From contig JAIKWH010000073.1 of the NCBI GenBank assembly GCA_024684955.1, forward strand, positions 18,199 to 82,198: 64,000 nt of DNA, written 5' to 3'. Both the position numbers and the translations under genes were made by a program. Shown in pieces: positions 25,414 through 38,300 of this stretch. Source of the stretch: Pseudobutyrivibrio sp. Its GTDB lineage: Bacteria > Bacillota > Clostridia > Lachnospirales > Lachnospiraceae. A model generated the notes under the pieces. It did no database searches, was not told the DNA's origin, and saw nothing but the letters and a program-made list of their open reading frames with translations. Every line of letters starts with the position of its first letter. The stretch's first letter is position 1.

Positions 25414-28320
25414 TTAAACATTCGCAAACATCTGGCCTATTACATTTATATAACCTCTGGCTATTTTATATAAGGCCTCTGTCTGAATCTCATTATCCCT
25501 GCTTTCTGCCTCCTCAAAATTTCCTAACTGCCAATTGTAAATATCACTGGCTGATATTTTGCTCCTTTGACTAAAGGAGAAGCTATAGGCAAAGCCGGTT
25601 TCTTCCTGCATGATGCTAGCAATGCGTGGAGCATTTTCCGCAAACATTTCCCTAGTTGATGCAGTAGAACATTCTACGCTGGCCTCCACCATGTCCTTTT
25701 CATACCTAAATGTAGTTTCCATGGTGCCGATAGATTCCATTTGAATTGCCATCTTTATAAGGCCACTTTCTCCAACCCCTCTCACAATTCTCAGGTTCAT
25801 GCTGGCAGCCTCATTGTTGACCATAATAGGAATATGATAGGTCTCTCCAGTGTTAGCCATTTCATTCATGGCCCTTGTCTGCTGGATAATCAGATTCATC
25901 CCCTCCATGTCGATGGTCTTTACATCCTCCATCTCCACCATGGTTTTCATAACCCTCTCAGCTAAATCTCCTAGAGCCTCTTGGGCTTCAAGCATAGACT
26001 GTGGGCTGTGGCACATTTCAGAAAATCTCTCTAGTGTCAGGTTAATTAAATCCTCAATATCGGTAATCTCATCATTTTTTGCAGCCTTGTCATAAAGTTT
26101 TGCAATGGCATCGGAACCCCCGTTTTCCATCAGGGATTCTACTGCCTGTATCATATTTGCAGAATATGGGATATTGTATTCTTCCATAACCTGACTCACT
26201 GCTGCAGCCTCTGCCATCTGGTCTTTTACCTGTTCAGTTACATATTTTGTATATGCTTCCTCAGACTCTTCATCAGATATTTCTTCCATGGCCTGGGCAA
26301 ACTCATCTGGGGACATTTCCATATATGTATTCTCCCCTAATCCCATCAATTTGGCCGGAGTCATGGCTTCTTTTGCATCCCTGCACCTGCTTGTCAAAAA
26401 TGCCTTCTCCACCTGCTCCGTAATAGATAGGTCTCTTACTACCAGTTCATCCAACTGGCCAAAGTCATCATCTACTGTATATTCTTTGCCTGTATGCCGG
26501 CTGGACCTGACTGCAGTCATGAGATTTCTCAAGGTAACATCTGTGCCCTGACTAATGAGGGCTCCTATTGCAGCCCCGTCACTTTTGTCCACCTGGTGCA
26601 TCAGTCTATAAAGACCAATATAGGCATCTCTTTCTTCCTGGCTAATCTCTCCTGCATGCTCAGCCTTCCAAAGGAATTTTGCAAAGCCCTCTGAGTCAGA
26701 ATTGCTGCCCAGTCTGGCCTTTATATCTTCTGTGGTTTTTTCCAGTTCTTCCATTGTCATATCAAGAGGATTCTGGCCCCTCTTAATAATTTCAGCCACA
26801 ACAGCCCCAGTCATGTTTTTAAATGTCCTGCCCACCATTTCGCTGGCTGCTTTTACATTTGTTACAGACTCTGCTGTAATCTCCATCTGATTATATGAAA
26901 GAATCCTAACTGCTTTTTTAGAACTTTCAGTACTTTCTATATTTAGGTCTGAAAGTATATCATCAATATTTCTAAAGGCCTTTTGGATATTGTCGCCCAA
27001 ATCTGCCCTTACTTCTGTTCCCACTGCCTCGTAGGTCATTTCCATCTTTGCATATTCCTGGGTCACGGAAACAGATACCTGGTAGACGCTAGACAGGGTC
27101 TCCTGGCTAACGTTTGTAAATCTGCCAAATATTGCTGCCGGAGCAGCCTCAATCTCATTGACTTCCTTCATTACTTCCTTGAATAAATCAATGTGGCTGT
27201 CCTTATCTCCTGCCTCATTTTCCATAAGGATTCTAAGGAGGTTTGTCTCCTGGGCCTTTAATTTGTCCAAAAGGTCTGAAATATCAGCAGTGTTTACACT
27301 TACCCCATTTTTCATCATGGTAAATGTTGCCTCTACTGTCATGGAAAGTTGCACTTCCACCAGTTGCCTTTTTGCAGTTACTTCTGTGATATTTTCTGGG
27401 TCAATGCCCATCACTTCTTCAAATGTAGCCCTGGCCTGATCCATCAGAGAGTATCCCTTGATTAGGTAGGCATCCTTTGGGTCCTTACCCTCTTTTTCAA
27501 TGTCCTCAATTGCAAGTAGAAGGTCCTTCTCCTCTGGCTTTGTAAATTCTTCCAACTGTGCCATATACTCAAGGCTATCCTTTGTGATAGGCAAGTCTTT
27601 CTTTAGCAAACTTGTTGCAGCATTCTTTAAATCTGCTGCAGTAAAGCTTTCTGCTTTTGGGCTTTCTTCAATCTGGGCAATAAGGTTGTCCAGTTCCTCT
27701 CCCAGGGAGGTAAGTGTTTCTATCAACTTTTCTTCGTCAAATTCAACAGGCTGATTAGGAGCCTTATAACTTGCCATATAAATATTGTCGATTGTTGGCT
27801 CCAGCTCATTTTTTACCAGGTATGCTGCCACATCCTCTGACAAATTGTCGGCAATTCCCTTTGTCATTTCCATTGCCTGGGCAACAGAACCTGTCATTTC
27901 CACAATTTCATCCTGGTCCAGGCCACCCATCTTGCTCAGGTCAGCCCCTCCCTTTGCCAGGCTCATTTTTATTTCGTCTACTACTGTAACCAGAGTTTTG
28001 GCATCCAGGTCCCTTGGGTCATAGCCATCTTTCTCCAGTTTTGCTGTGGCCTCCTCATCAAAGGCTCTCTCCACATTTTTCACCTGATCTACTGTAGACA
28101 TGCCAAGAACTGATGCCTCATTCAAATCTTGTTTGAAATCTTCATCAGTCATCAATCCTTTTTTGTCATAAGCACTTCCATTTATTTGAAGGGCTCTTAA
28201 TGTATCTTTTGAATTTGCTTCTTTATCGTCCTTGATATCGCCGGACCCAAGTCCAATTACTGCTGGGCTTTGACCCTCTGTTTTAATGTAATCCGTTACC
28301 TTCAGTGCGTCTATCTGCAT
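25414..28320 (-). CDS. Large cytoplasmic protein with FliK-like C-terminus (possibly DUF6240)
   Basis: A 968-residue acidic protein with no signal peptide or membrane helix. Most of it is helical and Glu/Met-rich, built from loosely repeated units of about 60-80 residues (for example DLDAKTLVTVVDEI, FTAADLKNAATSLL, DMTMEELEKTTEDI). The last 150 residues (from IPIMVNNEAASMNLRI) have the strand pattern and a late SFSFSQRSK segment like the FliK hook-length-control C-terminal domain. I recall a Lachnospiraceae family of this kind labelled DUF6240, but cannot check. A GGAGG site precedes the ATG, and a weak sigma-28-like TCCGAAAT lies about 45 bases upstream. Flagellin lies 1 kb away. A flagellar role is an inference. 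Confidence 0.8.
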   Translation of the reverse strand: MQIDALKVTDYIKTEGQSPAVIGLGSGDIKDDKEANSKDTLRALQINGSAYDKKGLMTDEDFKQDLNEASVLGMSTVDQVKNVERAFDEEATAKLEKDGYDPRDLDAKTLVTVVDEIKMSLAKGGADLSKMGGLDQDEIVEMTGSVAQAMEMTKGIADNLSEDVAAYLVKNELEPTIDNIYMASYKAPNQPVEFDEEKLIETLTSLGEELDNLIAQIEESPKAESFTAADLKNAATSLLKKDLPITKDSLEYMAQLEEFTKPEEKDLLLAIEDIEKEGKDPKDAYLIKGYSLMDQARATFEEVMGIDPENITEVTAKRQLVEVQLSMTVEATFTMMKNGVSVNTADISDLLDKLKAQETNLLRILMENEAGDKDSHIDLFKEVMKEVNEIEAAPAAIFGRFTNVSQETLSSVYQVSVSVTQEYAKMEMTYEAVGTEVRADLGDNIQKAFRNIDDILSDLNIESTESSKKAVRILSYNQMEITAESVTNVKAASEMVGRTFKNMTGAVVAEIIKRGQNPLDMTMEELEKTTEDIKARLGSNSDSEGFAKFLWKAEHAGEISQEERDAYIGLYRLMHQVDKSDGAAIGALISQGTDVTLRNLMTAVRSSRHTGKEYTVDDDFGQLDELVVRDLSITEQVEKAFLTSRCRDAKEAMTPAKLMGLGENTYMEMSPDEFAQAMEEISDEESEEAYTKYVTEQVKDQMAEAAAVSQVMEEYNIPYSANMIQAVESLMENGGSDAIAKLYDKAAKNDEITDIEDLINLTLERFSEMCHSPQSMLEAQEALGDLAERVMKTMVEMEDVKTIDMEGMNLIIQQTRAMNEMANTGETYHIPIMVNNEAASMNLRIVRGVGESGLIKMAIQMESIGTMETTFRYEKDMVEASVECSTASTREMFAENAPRIASIMQEETGFAYSFSFSQRSKISASDIYNWQLGNFEEAESRDNEIQTEALYKIARGYINVIGQMFANV

Positions 28321-28369
28321 CTACTTCCTCCGGTTAACTTTTACTACAATTATTATTTCGGACGAAACA

Positions 28370-28413
28370 AAAAAAAATAAAGCAGTGTTTCCATTAATTT
28401 GAAAACACTGCTT
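28370..28413 (-). terminator. Rho-independent terminator after the double-receiver gene
   Basis: AAGCAGTGTTT pairs with AAACACTGCTT on the minus strand, followed by TATTTTTTTTT. It starts eight bases after the stop at 28421. Confidence 0.92.
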
Positions 28414-28420
28414 CATATTT

Positions 28421-29197
28421 TTACTTTATAGCTCTTCTCTTTAGGAAGAAATCATCCACTGCCTTTTCTATCTCCATAGGAGGCATTGTCTTTAACAAAT
28501 ACCCTTCTGGTTTTAGTTTCAAAACACTTTCCACAGTGGCCCTGTCAGATTTTCCAGTCAAAAATATTACAGGAATCTCTGCAAATTCTTCCTCGCTCCT
28601 AATCATCTCTAATACCTGTTTTCCATCTACAACAGGCATCTCATAATCCAGGAGAATCAAATCCGGTTTATTGGTGGTCAGAGCCTTTATTGCTGCAGTT
28701 CCTGAATTGGCTACAAAGACCCTATACTTTGCCTCAAACCAAGTTTTAACCTTTCTCAACATTGGACCTGAGTCATCTACCACAAGGATTTTTTTCTTTC
28801 CCTCAGTAACATTTTCCCTCATGCTTATATCAAACTGATCAATGGCCTCAGCTAAATTAATTGGTCTGATAAATCTTTCTAATATTATTGTTGATGGAAC
28901 CGTTTGCTCTACAATACTAATATCCTCCGGATAACCAATAATATACACTGGTAGATCATCTTCTATGAGTTTATCTTTTAGGTACATCAATGCTGGGATA
29001 ACATTTTTCTCATCATTTTTAATCAATTCTTCATCCAGCATGATAATTGCAGAACCATAGACTTCCTTTATGGCACTTAACTCACTAGTTTGAGGGTTTT
29101 TTAATATTGCTGTATACCCGATTTTATCCAGCGCATCTCGTATGTTGCTAGCGAAAAAGGCCTTGGTATTTGTAACTACAAGGACATTTTTTGTCAT
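28421..29197 (-). CDS. Double-receiver response regulator without output domain
   Basis: A 258-residue protein of two receiver domains and no DNA-binding part. The first (about 1-125) is worn: the N-terminal acidic pair is missing (VVTNTKAF) and the KP motif has become RP (RFIRPINL). The second (about 133-255) is complete: VVDDSGPML, phospho-acceptor D184 in LILLDYEMP, T in FLTGKS and K236 in YLLKTMPP. It begins one base after the stop of the hybrid kinase gene, with GGGTGAG as ribosome binding site, so it is probably its partner. Output is likely by protein contact. An earlier GTG at 29206 is possible but less well placed. Confidence 0.9.
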   Translation of the reverse strand: MTKNVLVVTNTKAFFASNIRDALDKIGYTAILKNPQTSELSAIKEVYGSAIIMLDEELIKNDEKNVIPALMYLKDKLIEDDLPVYIIGYPEDISIVEQTVPSTIILERFIRPINLAEAIDQFDISMRENVTEGKKKILVVDDSGPMLRKVKTWFEAKYRVFVANSGTAAIKALTTNKPDLILLDYEMPVVDGKQVLEMIRSEEEFAEIPVIFLTGKSDRATVESVLKLKPEGYLLKTMPPMEIEKAVDDFFLKRRAIK

Positions 29198-29198
29198 T

Positions 29199-32039
29199 TT
29201 ACTCACCCCCGTGTTGTAAAATATCTTTTATTGCATTAGCAGTTTTTTCTGTACCCTCTGCCTCTAGATCAGTTACATATCCCTTTAGATCCTGCACCAG
29301 TTCTACAGTGGTCTCCGGCATTTCTATTTCTTCCAACTGTTCCATGGCCTCATCTGCCCCATCAATGTTGCACTCACTTACCGCATAAACTAACTTGTTT
29401 AATATTGCTATTATTTCATCCTTATCCACCTTATGTTTCTCCACATCCTTTTCCACATAAGGCTTTATTTCTTCCTTCAATTCATTTAATTTTTCTAGGG
29501 CCTCTACAGTACGACTTAAAAGTTCCTCTCTCTTGTCATCATTACCCATTTGCTCCAGTAATGCAAATTCTTCTGACATTTCAAGTAAACCAACTGTCCT
29601 GCATGCACTCTTTAAGGCGTGTACCTGAATAGTAAGGTCCCTAGTGCTAATGGCTTCTATCTCATCTGCCAGGTGTTTCTTTGAGTTGCAAAGATTGTAG
29701 AAATCCTCCAAAAACTTCATAAACAAGTCCTTGCTTCCAGAATTTTTTAGGGCCATCTCCTTGTTGATTCCCTTTATGTCTGGAATCTCAGCATCCACTG
29801 TATCCTTAAAGTGGGTTGGGCTAACCTCCTCAATCATCTCGCTTGGCAAATACTTGTAAATCTTTGCGCATATGTCATCCATTACAATAGGTTTGCCCAC
29901 AAAATCTGTCATGCCGCTATCAATCAACATTGTTCTGGACTTGTCTAAGGCATTGGCTGTAAGAGCAATAATTGGCGCGCTTCTGTAATAAGAACTTATC
30001 ATTCTTATCCTATTTGTCGCCTCCACACCATCCATCTCTGGCATCATATGGTCCATAAATACAATGTTGTAATTCTTTTTCCTGCATTTTTCTATTGCCT
30101 TATACCCTGATAGGGCTGTGTCTATATGCATCTTTAATGGCTCCAGCAAACCTTCTGCCACATCCAGATTCATTTGTATGTCGTCCACCACCAGGATTTC
30201 TGCCTTTGGTGCTATAAAGTAATGGCGCTCAACCTTTTCTATTTCACTTTCTTTTCTCTTCTCTAATATCACATTGAAAATGAATTTTGTGCCCAGTCCA
30301 TATACACTCTCAAACCTGATTTTGCCACCCATTAATTCTGTGTAACTCTTTGCAATGGCAAGACCCAGGCCTGAGCCCTCGCGGCTTTCATTTCTGACCA
30401 GGTCAAATCTTGAGAATGCATCAAAGAGTTTTGCCTGATCTTCCTCCTTTATACCCGGGCCGGTGTCCTCCACCTCAAACTCCACATCTACCGCCTTTTC
30501 GTCCTCTTCTCTCACTATGGCCTGGAGCCTGATATAACCCTCGTCAGTATATTTAATTGCGTTGTTAACAATGTTTGTAATTATCTGCCTTAGTTTTACA
30601 TCATCACCATAGACAAATCTTGGCATGTTTTTATCTGTGCTAATAACCAGTTCTATGTCTTTTGACCCCAGCCTGTTTAGGAAAATCAGATGGAGATCAT
30701 CAAACAATGTATTTAAATCAAAGACCTTTTGCACCAGTTGAACCTTTCCAGATTCCACCTTTGAAAAGTCCAGTACATCATTGATAATTGTAAGCAGCAT
30801 GTTACCTGATTCCTTAATGTTATTCAGGTATTTCTGCTCGTTCTCGCTCCAAGAGTTCCTCTCCAAAATCTCAGTCATACCAATGATTGCGTTCATTGGA
30901 GTCCTGATTTCATGGGACATATTGCTCAAAAACTGTGACTTGGCCTCGTTTGCTTCCTTTGCCTTTTGTTTTTCGTTTTCCGCAGTGGCAATCAGCTCGT
31001 GTTCCTTTGTCACATCATATAAAAGAATTCCATGACCAGCTATTAATTTACGGCCAGAATTGTTAGTGCTTATTAATGTCTTGCCTGATATCTGTGCCAG
31101 GTGGGTAATGCTTACGTTGTAGATTCTTCCGTTTAATTCTACCTCCGCAGCATCAGAGTGGAATACTTCATATAATAATTTAGGAATTTGATCCTTTCTG
31201 TTTAGATACTGCAATTCTGGAAAGATTGACCTAGCCCTCTCATTGCAGTATGTAAACTGATACATATCATCTACAATTACCGCTCCCGATTGAGAGTTCT
31301 CAAACATTCCATCAATGCCCACTCTTTTGATATCGAATACGGTACCTGTAAAGACTCCCTGAATAATAACTACCAGACTAGCAGAACAAATCAGAGAATT
31401 AAAACAATAACCGTATGGAATCACTATAGAAAAGACCCCAATAATGGCCAGGATTATGGAGCAAATAAGAGCCTTTGCTTTAATTGTGGTTTCAATATTC
31501 TCCCAGTTTTTTACCCTATTCACAGCAAAATAAATAAGTATTGCTGCTAGTGATATAACTAGTATTACCTGGGTGACTACCAGTACATATACATGGCCTG
31601 ACAAATATTTTCCCATGTAATAACACTTGGTGGCCAGGTTTTCCAGTTCTCCATGTTGAAATCTGTTTAAGTCATAGAATTCAGCCCTAAATGAATCCCT
31701 TCTGATTACGTATATAAATACGCTTACAATCTCTACAAGTTCAATAATATAAACTGCTATTCTATTTATTCGAATATGCAAAAACTCAATCCAGGCAAGG
31801 GCAAAAAACAGTAGGAAGAGAATGGTTCCAATACTGTCTCCCCTGTGGGCGATTGATAGCATGGTTGGGTCTGAATATAAGTAAAAACTTACATGGGCAT
31901 AAGCAGATATCATTATACCTATGGACGCAATTATAGTGTAAGTAATAGGTATTGATTGCCTTCCCCTCAGCAATATGATTATTCCAATTAGCGGAACAAC
32001 TACTCCTAAGTCAATTAAAACTCGTAAAATAATTTCCAT
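29199..32039 (-). CDS. 7TM hybrid histidine kinase with receiver and HPt domains
   Basis: A 946-residue membrane sensor. Seven hydrophobic helices to about residue 235, a PAS-like region (240-350, DGMFENSQSGAVIVDD), HisKA with SNMSHEIRTPMN (H376), HATPase to about 595 (VNNAIKYTD, DTGPGIK, GSGLGLAI), a receiver (about 613-731) with D663 in IVFMDHMMPEMDG, and an HPt domain with H807 in VHALKSACRTVG. A last 80 helical residues follow. All phosphorelay residues are present. The frame opens at 32081, but no ribosome binding site precedes that ATG; GGAGGGG lies about 11 bases before the ATG at 32039, which is preferred though spacing is long. Ligand unknown. Confidence 0.93.
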   Translation of the reverse strand: MEIILRVLIDLGVVVPLIGIIILLRGRQSIPITYTIIASIGIMISAYAHVSFYLYSDPTMLSIAHRGDSIGTILFLLFFALAWIEFLHIRINRIAVYIIELVEIVSVFIYVIRRDSFRAEFYDLNRFQHGELENLATKCYYMGKYLSGHVYVLVVTQVILVISLAAILIYFAVNRVKNWENIETTIKAKALICSIILAIIGVFSIVIPYGYCFNSLICSASLVVIIQGVFTGTVFDIKRVGIDGMFENSQSGAVIVDDMYQFTYCNERARSIFPELQYLNRKDQIPKLLYEVFHSDAAEVELNGRIYNVSITHLAQISGKTLISTNNSGRKLIAGHGILLYDVTKEHELIATAENEKQKAKEANEAKSQFLSNMSHEIRTPMNAIIGMTEILERNSWSENEQKYLNNIKESGNMLLTIINDVLDFSKVESGKVQLVQKVFDLNTLFDDLHLIFLNRLGSKDIELVISTDKNMPRFVYGDDVKLRQIITNIVNNAIKYTDEGYIRLQAIVREEDEKAVDVEFEVEDTGPGIKEEDQAKLFDAFSRFDLVRNESREGSGLGLAIAKSYTELMGGKIRFESVYGLGTKFIFNVILEKRKESEIEKVERHYFIAPKAEILVVDDIQMNLDVAEGLLEPLKMHIDTALSGYKAIEKCRKKNYNIVFMDHMMPEMDGVEATNRIRMISSYYRSAPIIALTANALDKSRTMLIDSGMTDFVGKPIVMDDICAKIYKYLPSEMIEEVSPTHFKDTVDAEIPDIKGINKEMALKNSGSKDLFMKFLEDFYNLCNSKKHLADEIEAISTRDLTIQVHALKSACRTVGLLEMSEEFALLEQMGNDDKREELLSRTVEALEKLNELKEEIKPYVEKDVEKHKVDKDEIIAILNKLVYAVSECNIDGADEAMEQLEEIEMPETTVELVQDLKGYVTDLEAEGTEKTANAIKDILQHGGE

Positions 32040-32177
32040 CCCTATACAGTCCCCTCCTGCGAGATGATAATATTTCACCATTTAAAATTTACACTTAAAA
32101 TTTTAACATTTTACATTATAATAATTGTGAAATAATATAGAATTTTCAATGTTTATAGGCATTGTATGGAGGTTGTT

Positions 32178-32681
32178 ATGGGTGAAAGACTTACTCAAGG
32201 TGATATCGAAAAAATCCAAGCAGAAATAGATGAGCGAAAACTGGTTCTCAGACCAAAACTTTTAGAGGAAGTAAAGGAAACCAGGGCACAGGGTGATTTA
32301 TCCGAGAATTTCGAATACCATGAGGCAAAAAGAGCTAAAAATATGAACGATAGCCGCATCCGCTATCTTGAGAAAATGTTAAAATTTGCTGAGGTAGTAG
32401 ATGACACATCTGCTGACGATGAGGTTGGCATTAACAACACTGTTACCATTTACATACCGGAGGATGATGTGGAGGAAACCTACAAATTAGTTACCTCTAT
32501 CCGCGGAAACTCATTAAAAGGTTTAATTTCCATTGAATCACCTCTCGGACAAGCAATACGTGGCAAACATGTTGGTGATATTGTTGAAGTGCATGTCAAC
32601 CAAGACTACTCATACAAGGTTGAGATTCGGTTGATAGATAAGTCAACGACAGACGAAGATGACAAAATAAAAAGGTACTAG
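32178..32681 (+). CDS. greA: Transcription elongation factor GreA/GreB family
   Basis: A 167-residue factor that rescues backtracked RNA polymerase by stimulating transcript cleavage. The N-terminal coiled coil contains ETRAQGDLSENFEYHEAKR, with the acidic tip (D and E) that enters the polymerase channel; the C-terminal FKBP-like domain ends IESPLGQAIRGKHVGDIVEV. The first possible ATG (32166) overlaps the ribosome binding site; GGAGG five bases before the ATG at 32178 decides the start. The 126-base gap to the divergent hybrid kinase is very AT-rich with a TATAAT at 32117-32122 but no good -35. Confidence 0.94.
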   Translation: MGERLTQGDIEKIQAEIDERKLVLRPKLLEEVKETRAQGDLSENFEYHEAKRAKNMNDSRIRYLEKMLKFAEVVDDTSADDEVGINNTVTIYIPEDDVEETYKLVTSIRGNSLKGLISIESPLGQAIRGKHVGDIVEVHVNQDYSYKVEIRLIDKSTTDEDDKIKRY

Positions 32682-32703
32682 GAATTTTCCTAGTACCTTT
32701 TTT
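32669..32703. terminator. Terminator shared by greA and the ATP synthase operon
   Basis: AAAGGTACTAGG and CCTAGTACCTTT form a twelve-base-pair stem with T-runs readable in both directions. The greA stop codon TAG lies inside the left arm. It serves convergent greA and atpC. Confidence 0.93.
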
Positions 32704-32712
32704 ACGCATAAC

Positions 32713-33114
32713 CTATGCCAAAATATCCTGTCTTACCAAAGCCTTTTTAAGAGCAACCTCTGCTCTCAGGACATCTACTCCCTCGGCCTTGTTTGCCAGA
32801 CGTTCTCTTGCACGATCTTCTGCACTGCGGGCTCTTTCCACATCAATTTCGTCAGGCCACTCTGCCACTTCTGCAAGCAGCGTAACATGGTCTGGGAGAA
32901 TCTCAGCAATTCCGGAATGAACAGCCGCCTTCTTGACCCCTTCAGGCTCAGTGATTGTACAAATGCCAGGTGCAATAACAGTGGTTAGAGGAATATGCAT
33001 TGGCAATACACCAATCTGTCCCTCAACCGTATTAAACTCAATCATTGTAGCGTCTCCCTCATAGAGAACACGCTCTGGAGTTATGATTGAAATTTTGAAG
33101 GTGTTATCTGCCAT
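32713..33114 (-). CDS. atpC: F-type ATP synthase epsilon subunit
   Basis: A 133-residue protein of the central stalk, with the N-terminal beta-sandwich (FKISIITPERVLYEGDATMIEFNTVEGQIGVLPMHIPL) and a C-terminal helical pair (ARSAEDRARERLANK). It links rotation to the catalytic head and inhibits ATP hydrolysis. The frame begins with GTG at 33117 followed by ATG; AGGAGG six bases before the ATG decides for 33114. Last gene of the operon, eleven bases after atpD and just before a shared terminator. Confidence 0.96.
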   Translation of the reverse strand: MADNTFKISIITPERVLYEGDATMIEFNTVEGQIGVLPMHIPLTTVIAPGICTITEPEGVKKAAVHSGIAEILPDHVTLLAEVAEWPDEIDVERARSAEDRARERLANKAEGVDVLRAEVALKKALVRQDILA

Positions 33115-33124
33115 CACTTACCTC

Positions 33125-35397
<2,273 letters not shown>

Positions 35398-35412
35398 AAC
35401 AGATCACCCTCC

Positions 35413-36918
35413 TTACTTGTAACTTTCTTTACACTCCTCGATAGCCTTAATCAGTTTCTCTTCCATTTCTTCCTCCAGCACCTTTGTAGTTCTAATGCTT
35501 TCTGGAATCTCTGGATATTTAGTATCTACCAAGTCAAACAGAGCCTTTTCAAAAGTAAGAATGTCGGCTGTTGGTATATCAAGGAGATACTTCTTTGTAG
35601 CAGCATAGATTATCATAATCTGATACTCAACTGCCATTGGAGCATACTGTGGTTGCTTTAACATCTCCTTGATTCTTTCACCCTGTGCCAACTGCTCTGC
35701 AGTAGTAGCATCAAGTTCTGAACCAAACTGTGCAAATGCTGCCAGTTCTCGATACTGGGCAAGCTCTACACGGATAGGAGCTGCGATTTTCTTCATAGCC
35801 TTAATCTGAGCAGAACCACCTACACGGGATACGGAAAGACCTGCGTTTACGGCTGGTCTAAAGCCTGCATTAAATGCCTCTGTCTCAAGATAAATCTGAC
35901 CATCAGTAATTGAGATAACGTTGGTAGGTATGTATGCAGATACGTCACCTGCCTGTGTCTCAATAATAGGAAGTGCTGTAAGAGAACCTCCCCCCAGTTT
36001 GTCTGAGAGTCTAGCTGCACGCTCAAGTAATCTTGAGTGCAAGTAGAAGACATCACCTGGGTATGCCTCACGTCCTGGTGGACGTCTCAGGAGCAATGAG
36101 AGTGTACGGTATGCAGTCGCATGCTTACTCAAGTCATCATAGATAACAAGAACATCCTCTCCGTTCTCCATCCACTCCTCACCAATTGCGCATCCTGCAT
36201 ATGGCGCAATGTACTGAAGAGGTGCAAGTTCTGATGCTGTAGCAGCAACAACAGTTGTCCACGCCATAGCACCGTATTCTTCTAATGTCTTAACCAAGGC
36301 TGCAACTGTCGAAGCCTTCTGGCCAATGGCAACGTAAATACATTTTACGCCTTGACCCTTTTGGTTAATAATTGTATCAATAGCGATGGCAGTCTTACCT
36401 GTCTGTCTATCGCCGATAATAAGCTCTCGCTGTCCACGTCCAATAGGAATCATGGAATCGATAGCCTTAATACCTGTCTGCAGCGGAGTATCTACGGATT
36501 TACGTGAGATAACGCCTGACGCAACACGCTCGATTGGACGGAACTTGTCAGAATTGATAGGTCCCTTTCCATCGATAGGCTGTCCTAAGGCATTAACTAC
36601 ACGTCCCAGCATTTCATCTCCAACAGGAACCTCAACAACACGACCAGTTGTTTTAACTGTATCGCCTTCGTTGATGTTCTTATTGCTACCTAAAAGAACG
36701 CAACCAACGTTGTCCTCCTCAAGGTTTAAGACCATGCCGTAAACTTCACCAGGGAACTCCAAAAGTTCTCCTTGCATCGCGTTTTGTAATCCGTGAATAC
36801 GTGCGATTCCATCGGCAACCTGAATAACAGTGCCCACATCGGCAACCTCAAGCTGCGCTGCATAACGTTTCATCTGCTCTTTAATAACCGAGCTAATCTC
36901 TTCTGGTTTTAAATTCAT
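35413..36918 (-). CDS. atpA: F-type ATP synthase alpha subunit
   Basis: The 501-residue regulatory nucleotide-binding subunit. P-loop [13 protein letters not shown], the conserved [15 protein letters not shown] and [10 protein letters not shown] are present. The frame has an ATG at 36927, but the ATG at 36918 gives the usual family start [15 protein letters not shown] and overlaps the atpH stop as ATGA; this one is used. AGGTGA lies 12 bases upstream. Confidence 0.97.
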   Translation of the reverse strand: MNLKPEEISSVIKEQMKRYAAQLEVADVGTVIQVADGIARIHGLQNAMQGELLEFPGEVYGMVLNLEEDNVGCVLLGSNKNINEGDTVKTTGRVVEVPVGDEMLGRVVNALGQPIDGKGPINSDKFRPIERVASGVISRKSVDTPLQTGIKAIDSMIPIGRGQRELIIGDRQTGKTAIAIDTIINQKGQGVKCIYVAIGQKASTVAALVKTLEEYGAMAWTTVVAATASELAPLQYIAPYAGCAIGEEWMENGEDVLVIYDDLSKHATAYRTLSLLLRRPPGREAYPGDVFYLHSRLLERAARLSDKLGGGSLTALPIIETQAGDVSAYIPTNVISITDGQIYLETEAFNAGFRPAVNAGLSVSRVGGSAQIKAMKKIAAPIRVELAQYRELAAFAQFGSELDATTAEQLAQGERIKEMLKQPQYAPMAVEYQIMIIYAATKKYLLDIPTADILTFEKALFDLVDTKYPEIPESIRTTKVLEEEMEEKLIKAIEECKESYK

Positions 36919-37481
36919 GGAGCGCATTCACCTACTTTCAATTGAATATTTGATAATTCCTGAGTCAGTTTGTTTAACTGAGTTTTTACAGAGCTATCAA
37001 TAACCCTGTCCTTGATTCGAATTACCATACCCCCGATCAAATCAGGGTCTACCTCGTAGTTCATCTTGAATGAAACATAAGAGGTTGTTTCTAACAAACG
37101 CTTCTCGACCTCTTTTTTCTGGGAATCAGAAAGTTCCATTGGGGTGGTCACTGTGGCTTTTCCAATCTTTTGGAATTCGAATACTCTGTCTACAAAGTAC
37201 TCTAGCACCTCAACCATATCCTTTGCGTGGTCTTTCTCCTCTAGCATTCTCAGGAGTCCTACCAACTCATCACTTACCTTTCCCTTAAAAACAGAATCGA
37301 TAATCTGAAGCTTCTCTTCTTTATTGATCTTTGGATGATTCATCATCTGAGAAAAGCCTTCATTGCTGTTTATTACCTCGATGACCCCCTGGGCCTCTTG
37401 TAATAATTCTGAGGCTCTGTCAGTTTCCACGGCCAGCTCAAATAATGCATCTCCATACACATTTGACACTAACTTAGCCAT
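36915..37481 (-). CDS. atpH: F-type ATP synthase delta subunit
   Basis: A 188-residue stator subunit joining the b dimer to the alpha subunits. The N-terminal helical domain starts [15 protein letters not shown], and the C-terminal part has the family end [23 protein letters not shown]. It overlaps atpF by 13 bases and atpA by four, so its translation is coupled on both sides. Confidence 0.95.
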   Translation of the reverse strand: MAKLVSNVYGDALFELAVETDRASELLQEAQGVIEVINSNEGFSQMMNHPKINKEEKLQIIDSVFKGKVSDELVGLLRMLEEKDHAKDMVEVLEYFVDRVFEFQKIGKATVTTPMELSDSQKKEVEKRLLETTSYVSFKMNYEVDPDLIGGMVIRIKDRVIDSSVKTQLNKLTQELSNIQLKVGECAP

Positions 37482-37984
37482 GTTTTATCACCCATTTCCT
37501 TAAGTGTCTGCTCAACCAAAGAATTCTGAATAGTAGTATCTATATTGGCAACAACAACCTTTTTGGCCATTACTGCTGCAATATTTATTATTTCCTGCTT
37601 CATTTCATCCGCAGCTTTTCTCTTCTCCAGTTCAGCCTCTTCATTTGCTCTTGCAATGATTCGGGCTGCTTCTTCTTTGGCTTCGCTGATTATCTTGGTT
37701 TCATTCTTCAAAGCTTTTTGACGAGCCTCGCTGAGTATCTCGTCTCTTTCTTTGTCAATGTTTTTCAACTTTGCTTCGTATTGCTGCTTCAATTCATTTG
37801 CAGCTTCTTTATCCTCTTTAGCGCTAGCAATGTCATTTGCTATGCCCTGCTTTCTGTTATCAAGCAGTTTTCTAACTGGATTGAATAACAAGTTAGACAT
37901 GATAAGGAATAGGAAGAATACCGCAACTGCAAGGAGTGCAGCGTCATTAAGCAATTGAAAATCCAAGTCAAACAGTCTTTCCAA
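37469..37984 (-). CDS. atpF: F-type ATP synthase b subunit
   Basis: A 171-residue peripheral stalk protein: one membrane helix at about 13-33 followed by a long charged helix (about 40-140, rich in Glu, Lys and Ala) and a short C-terminal part. It starts with TTG at 37984; AAGGAGGG stands seven bases upstream and no nearby ATG is in frame. It dimerises to hold the catalytic head still. Confidence 0.95.
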   Translation of the reverse strand: MERLFDLDFQLLNDAALLAVAVFFLFLIMSNLLFNPVRKLLDNRKQGIANDIASAKEDKEAANELKQQYEAKLKNIDKERDEILSEARQKALKNETKIISEAKEEAARIIARANEEAELEKRKAADEMKQEIINIAAVMAKKVVVANIDTTIQNSLVEQTLKEMGDKTWLS

Positions 37985-38017
37985 TTCTTAGCCCTCCTTA
38001 TTATTTTTTTACCTTTC

Positions 38018-38287
<270 letters not shown>

Positions 38288-38300
38288 CTAAAGATTTTGT

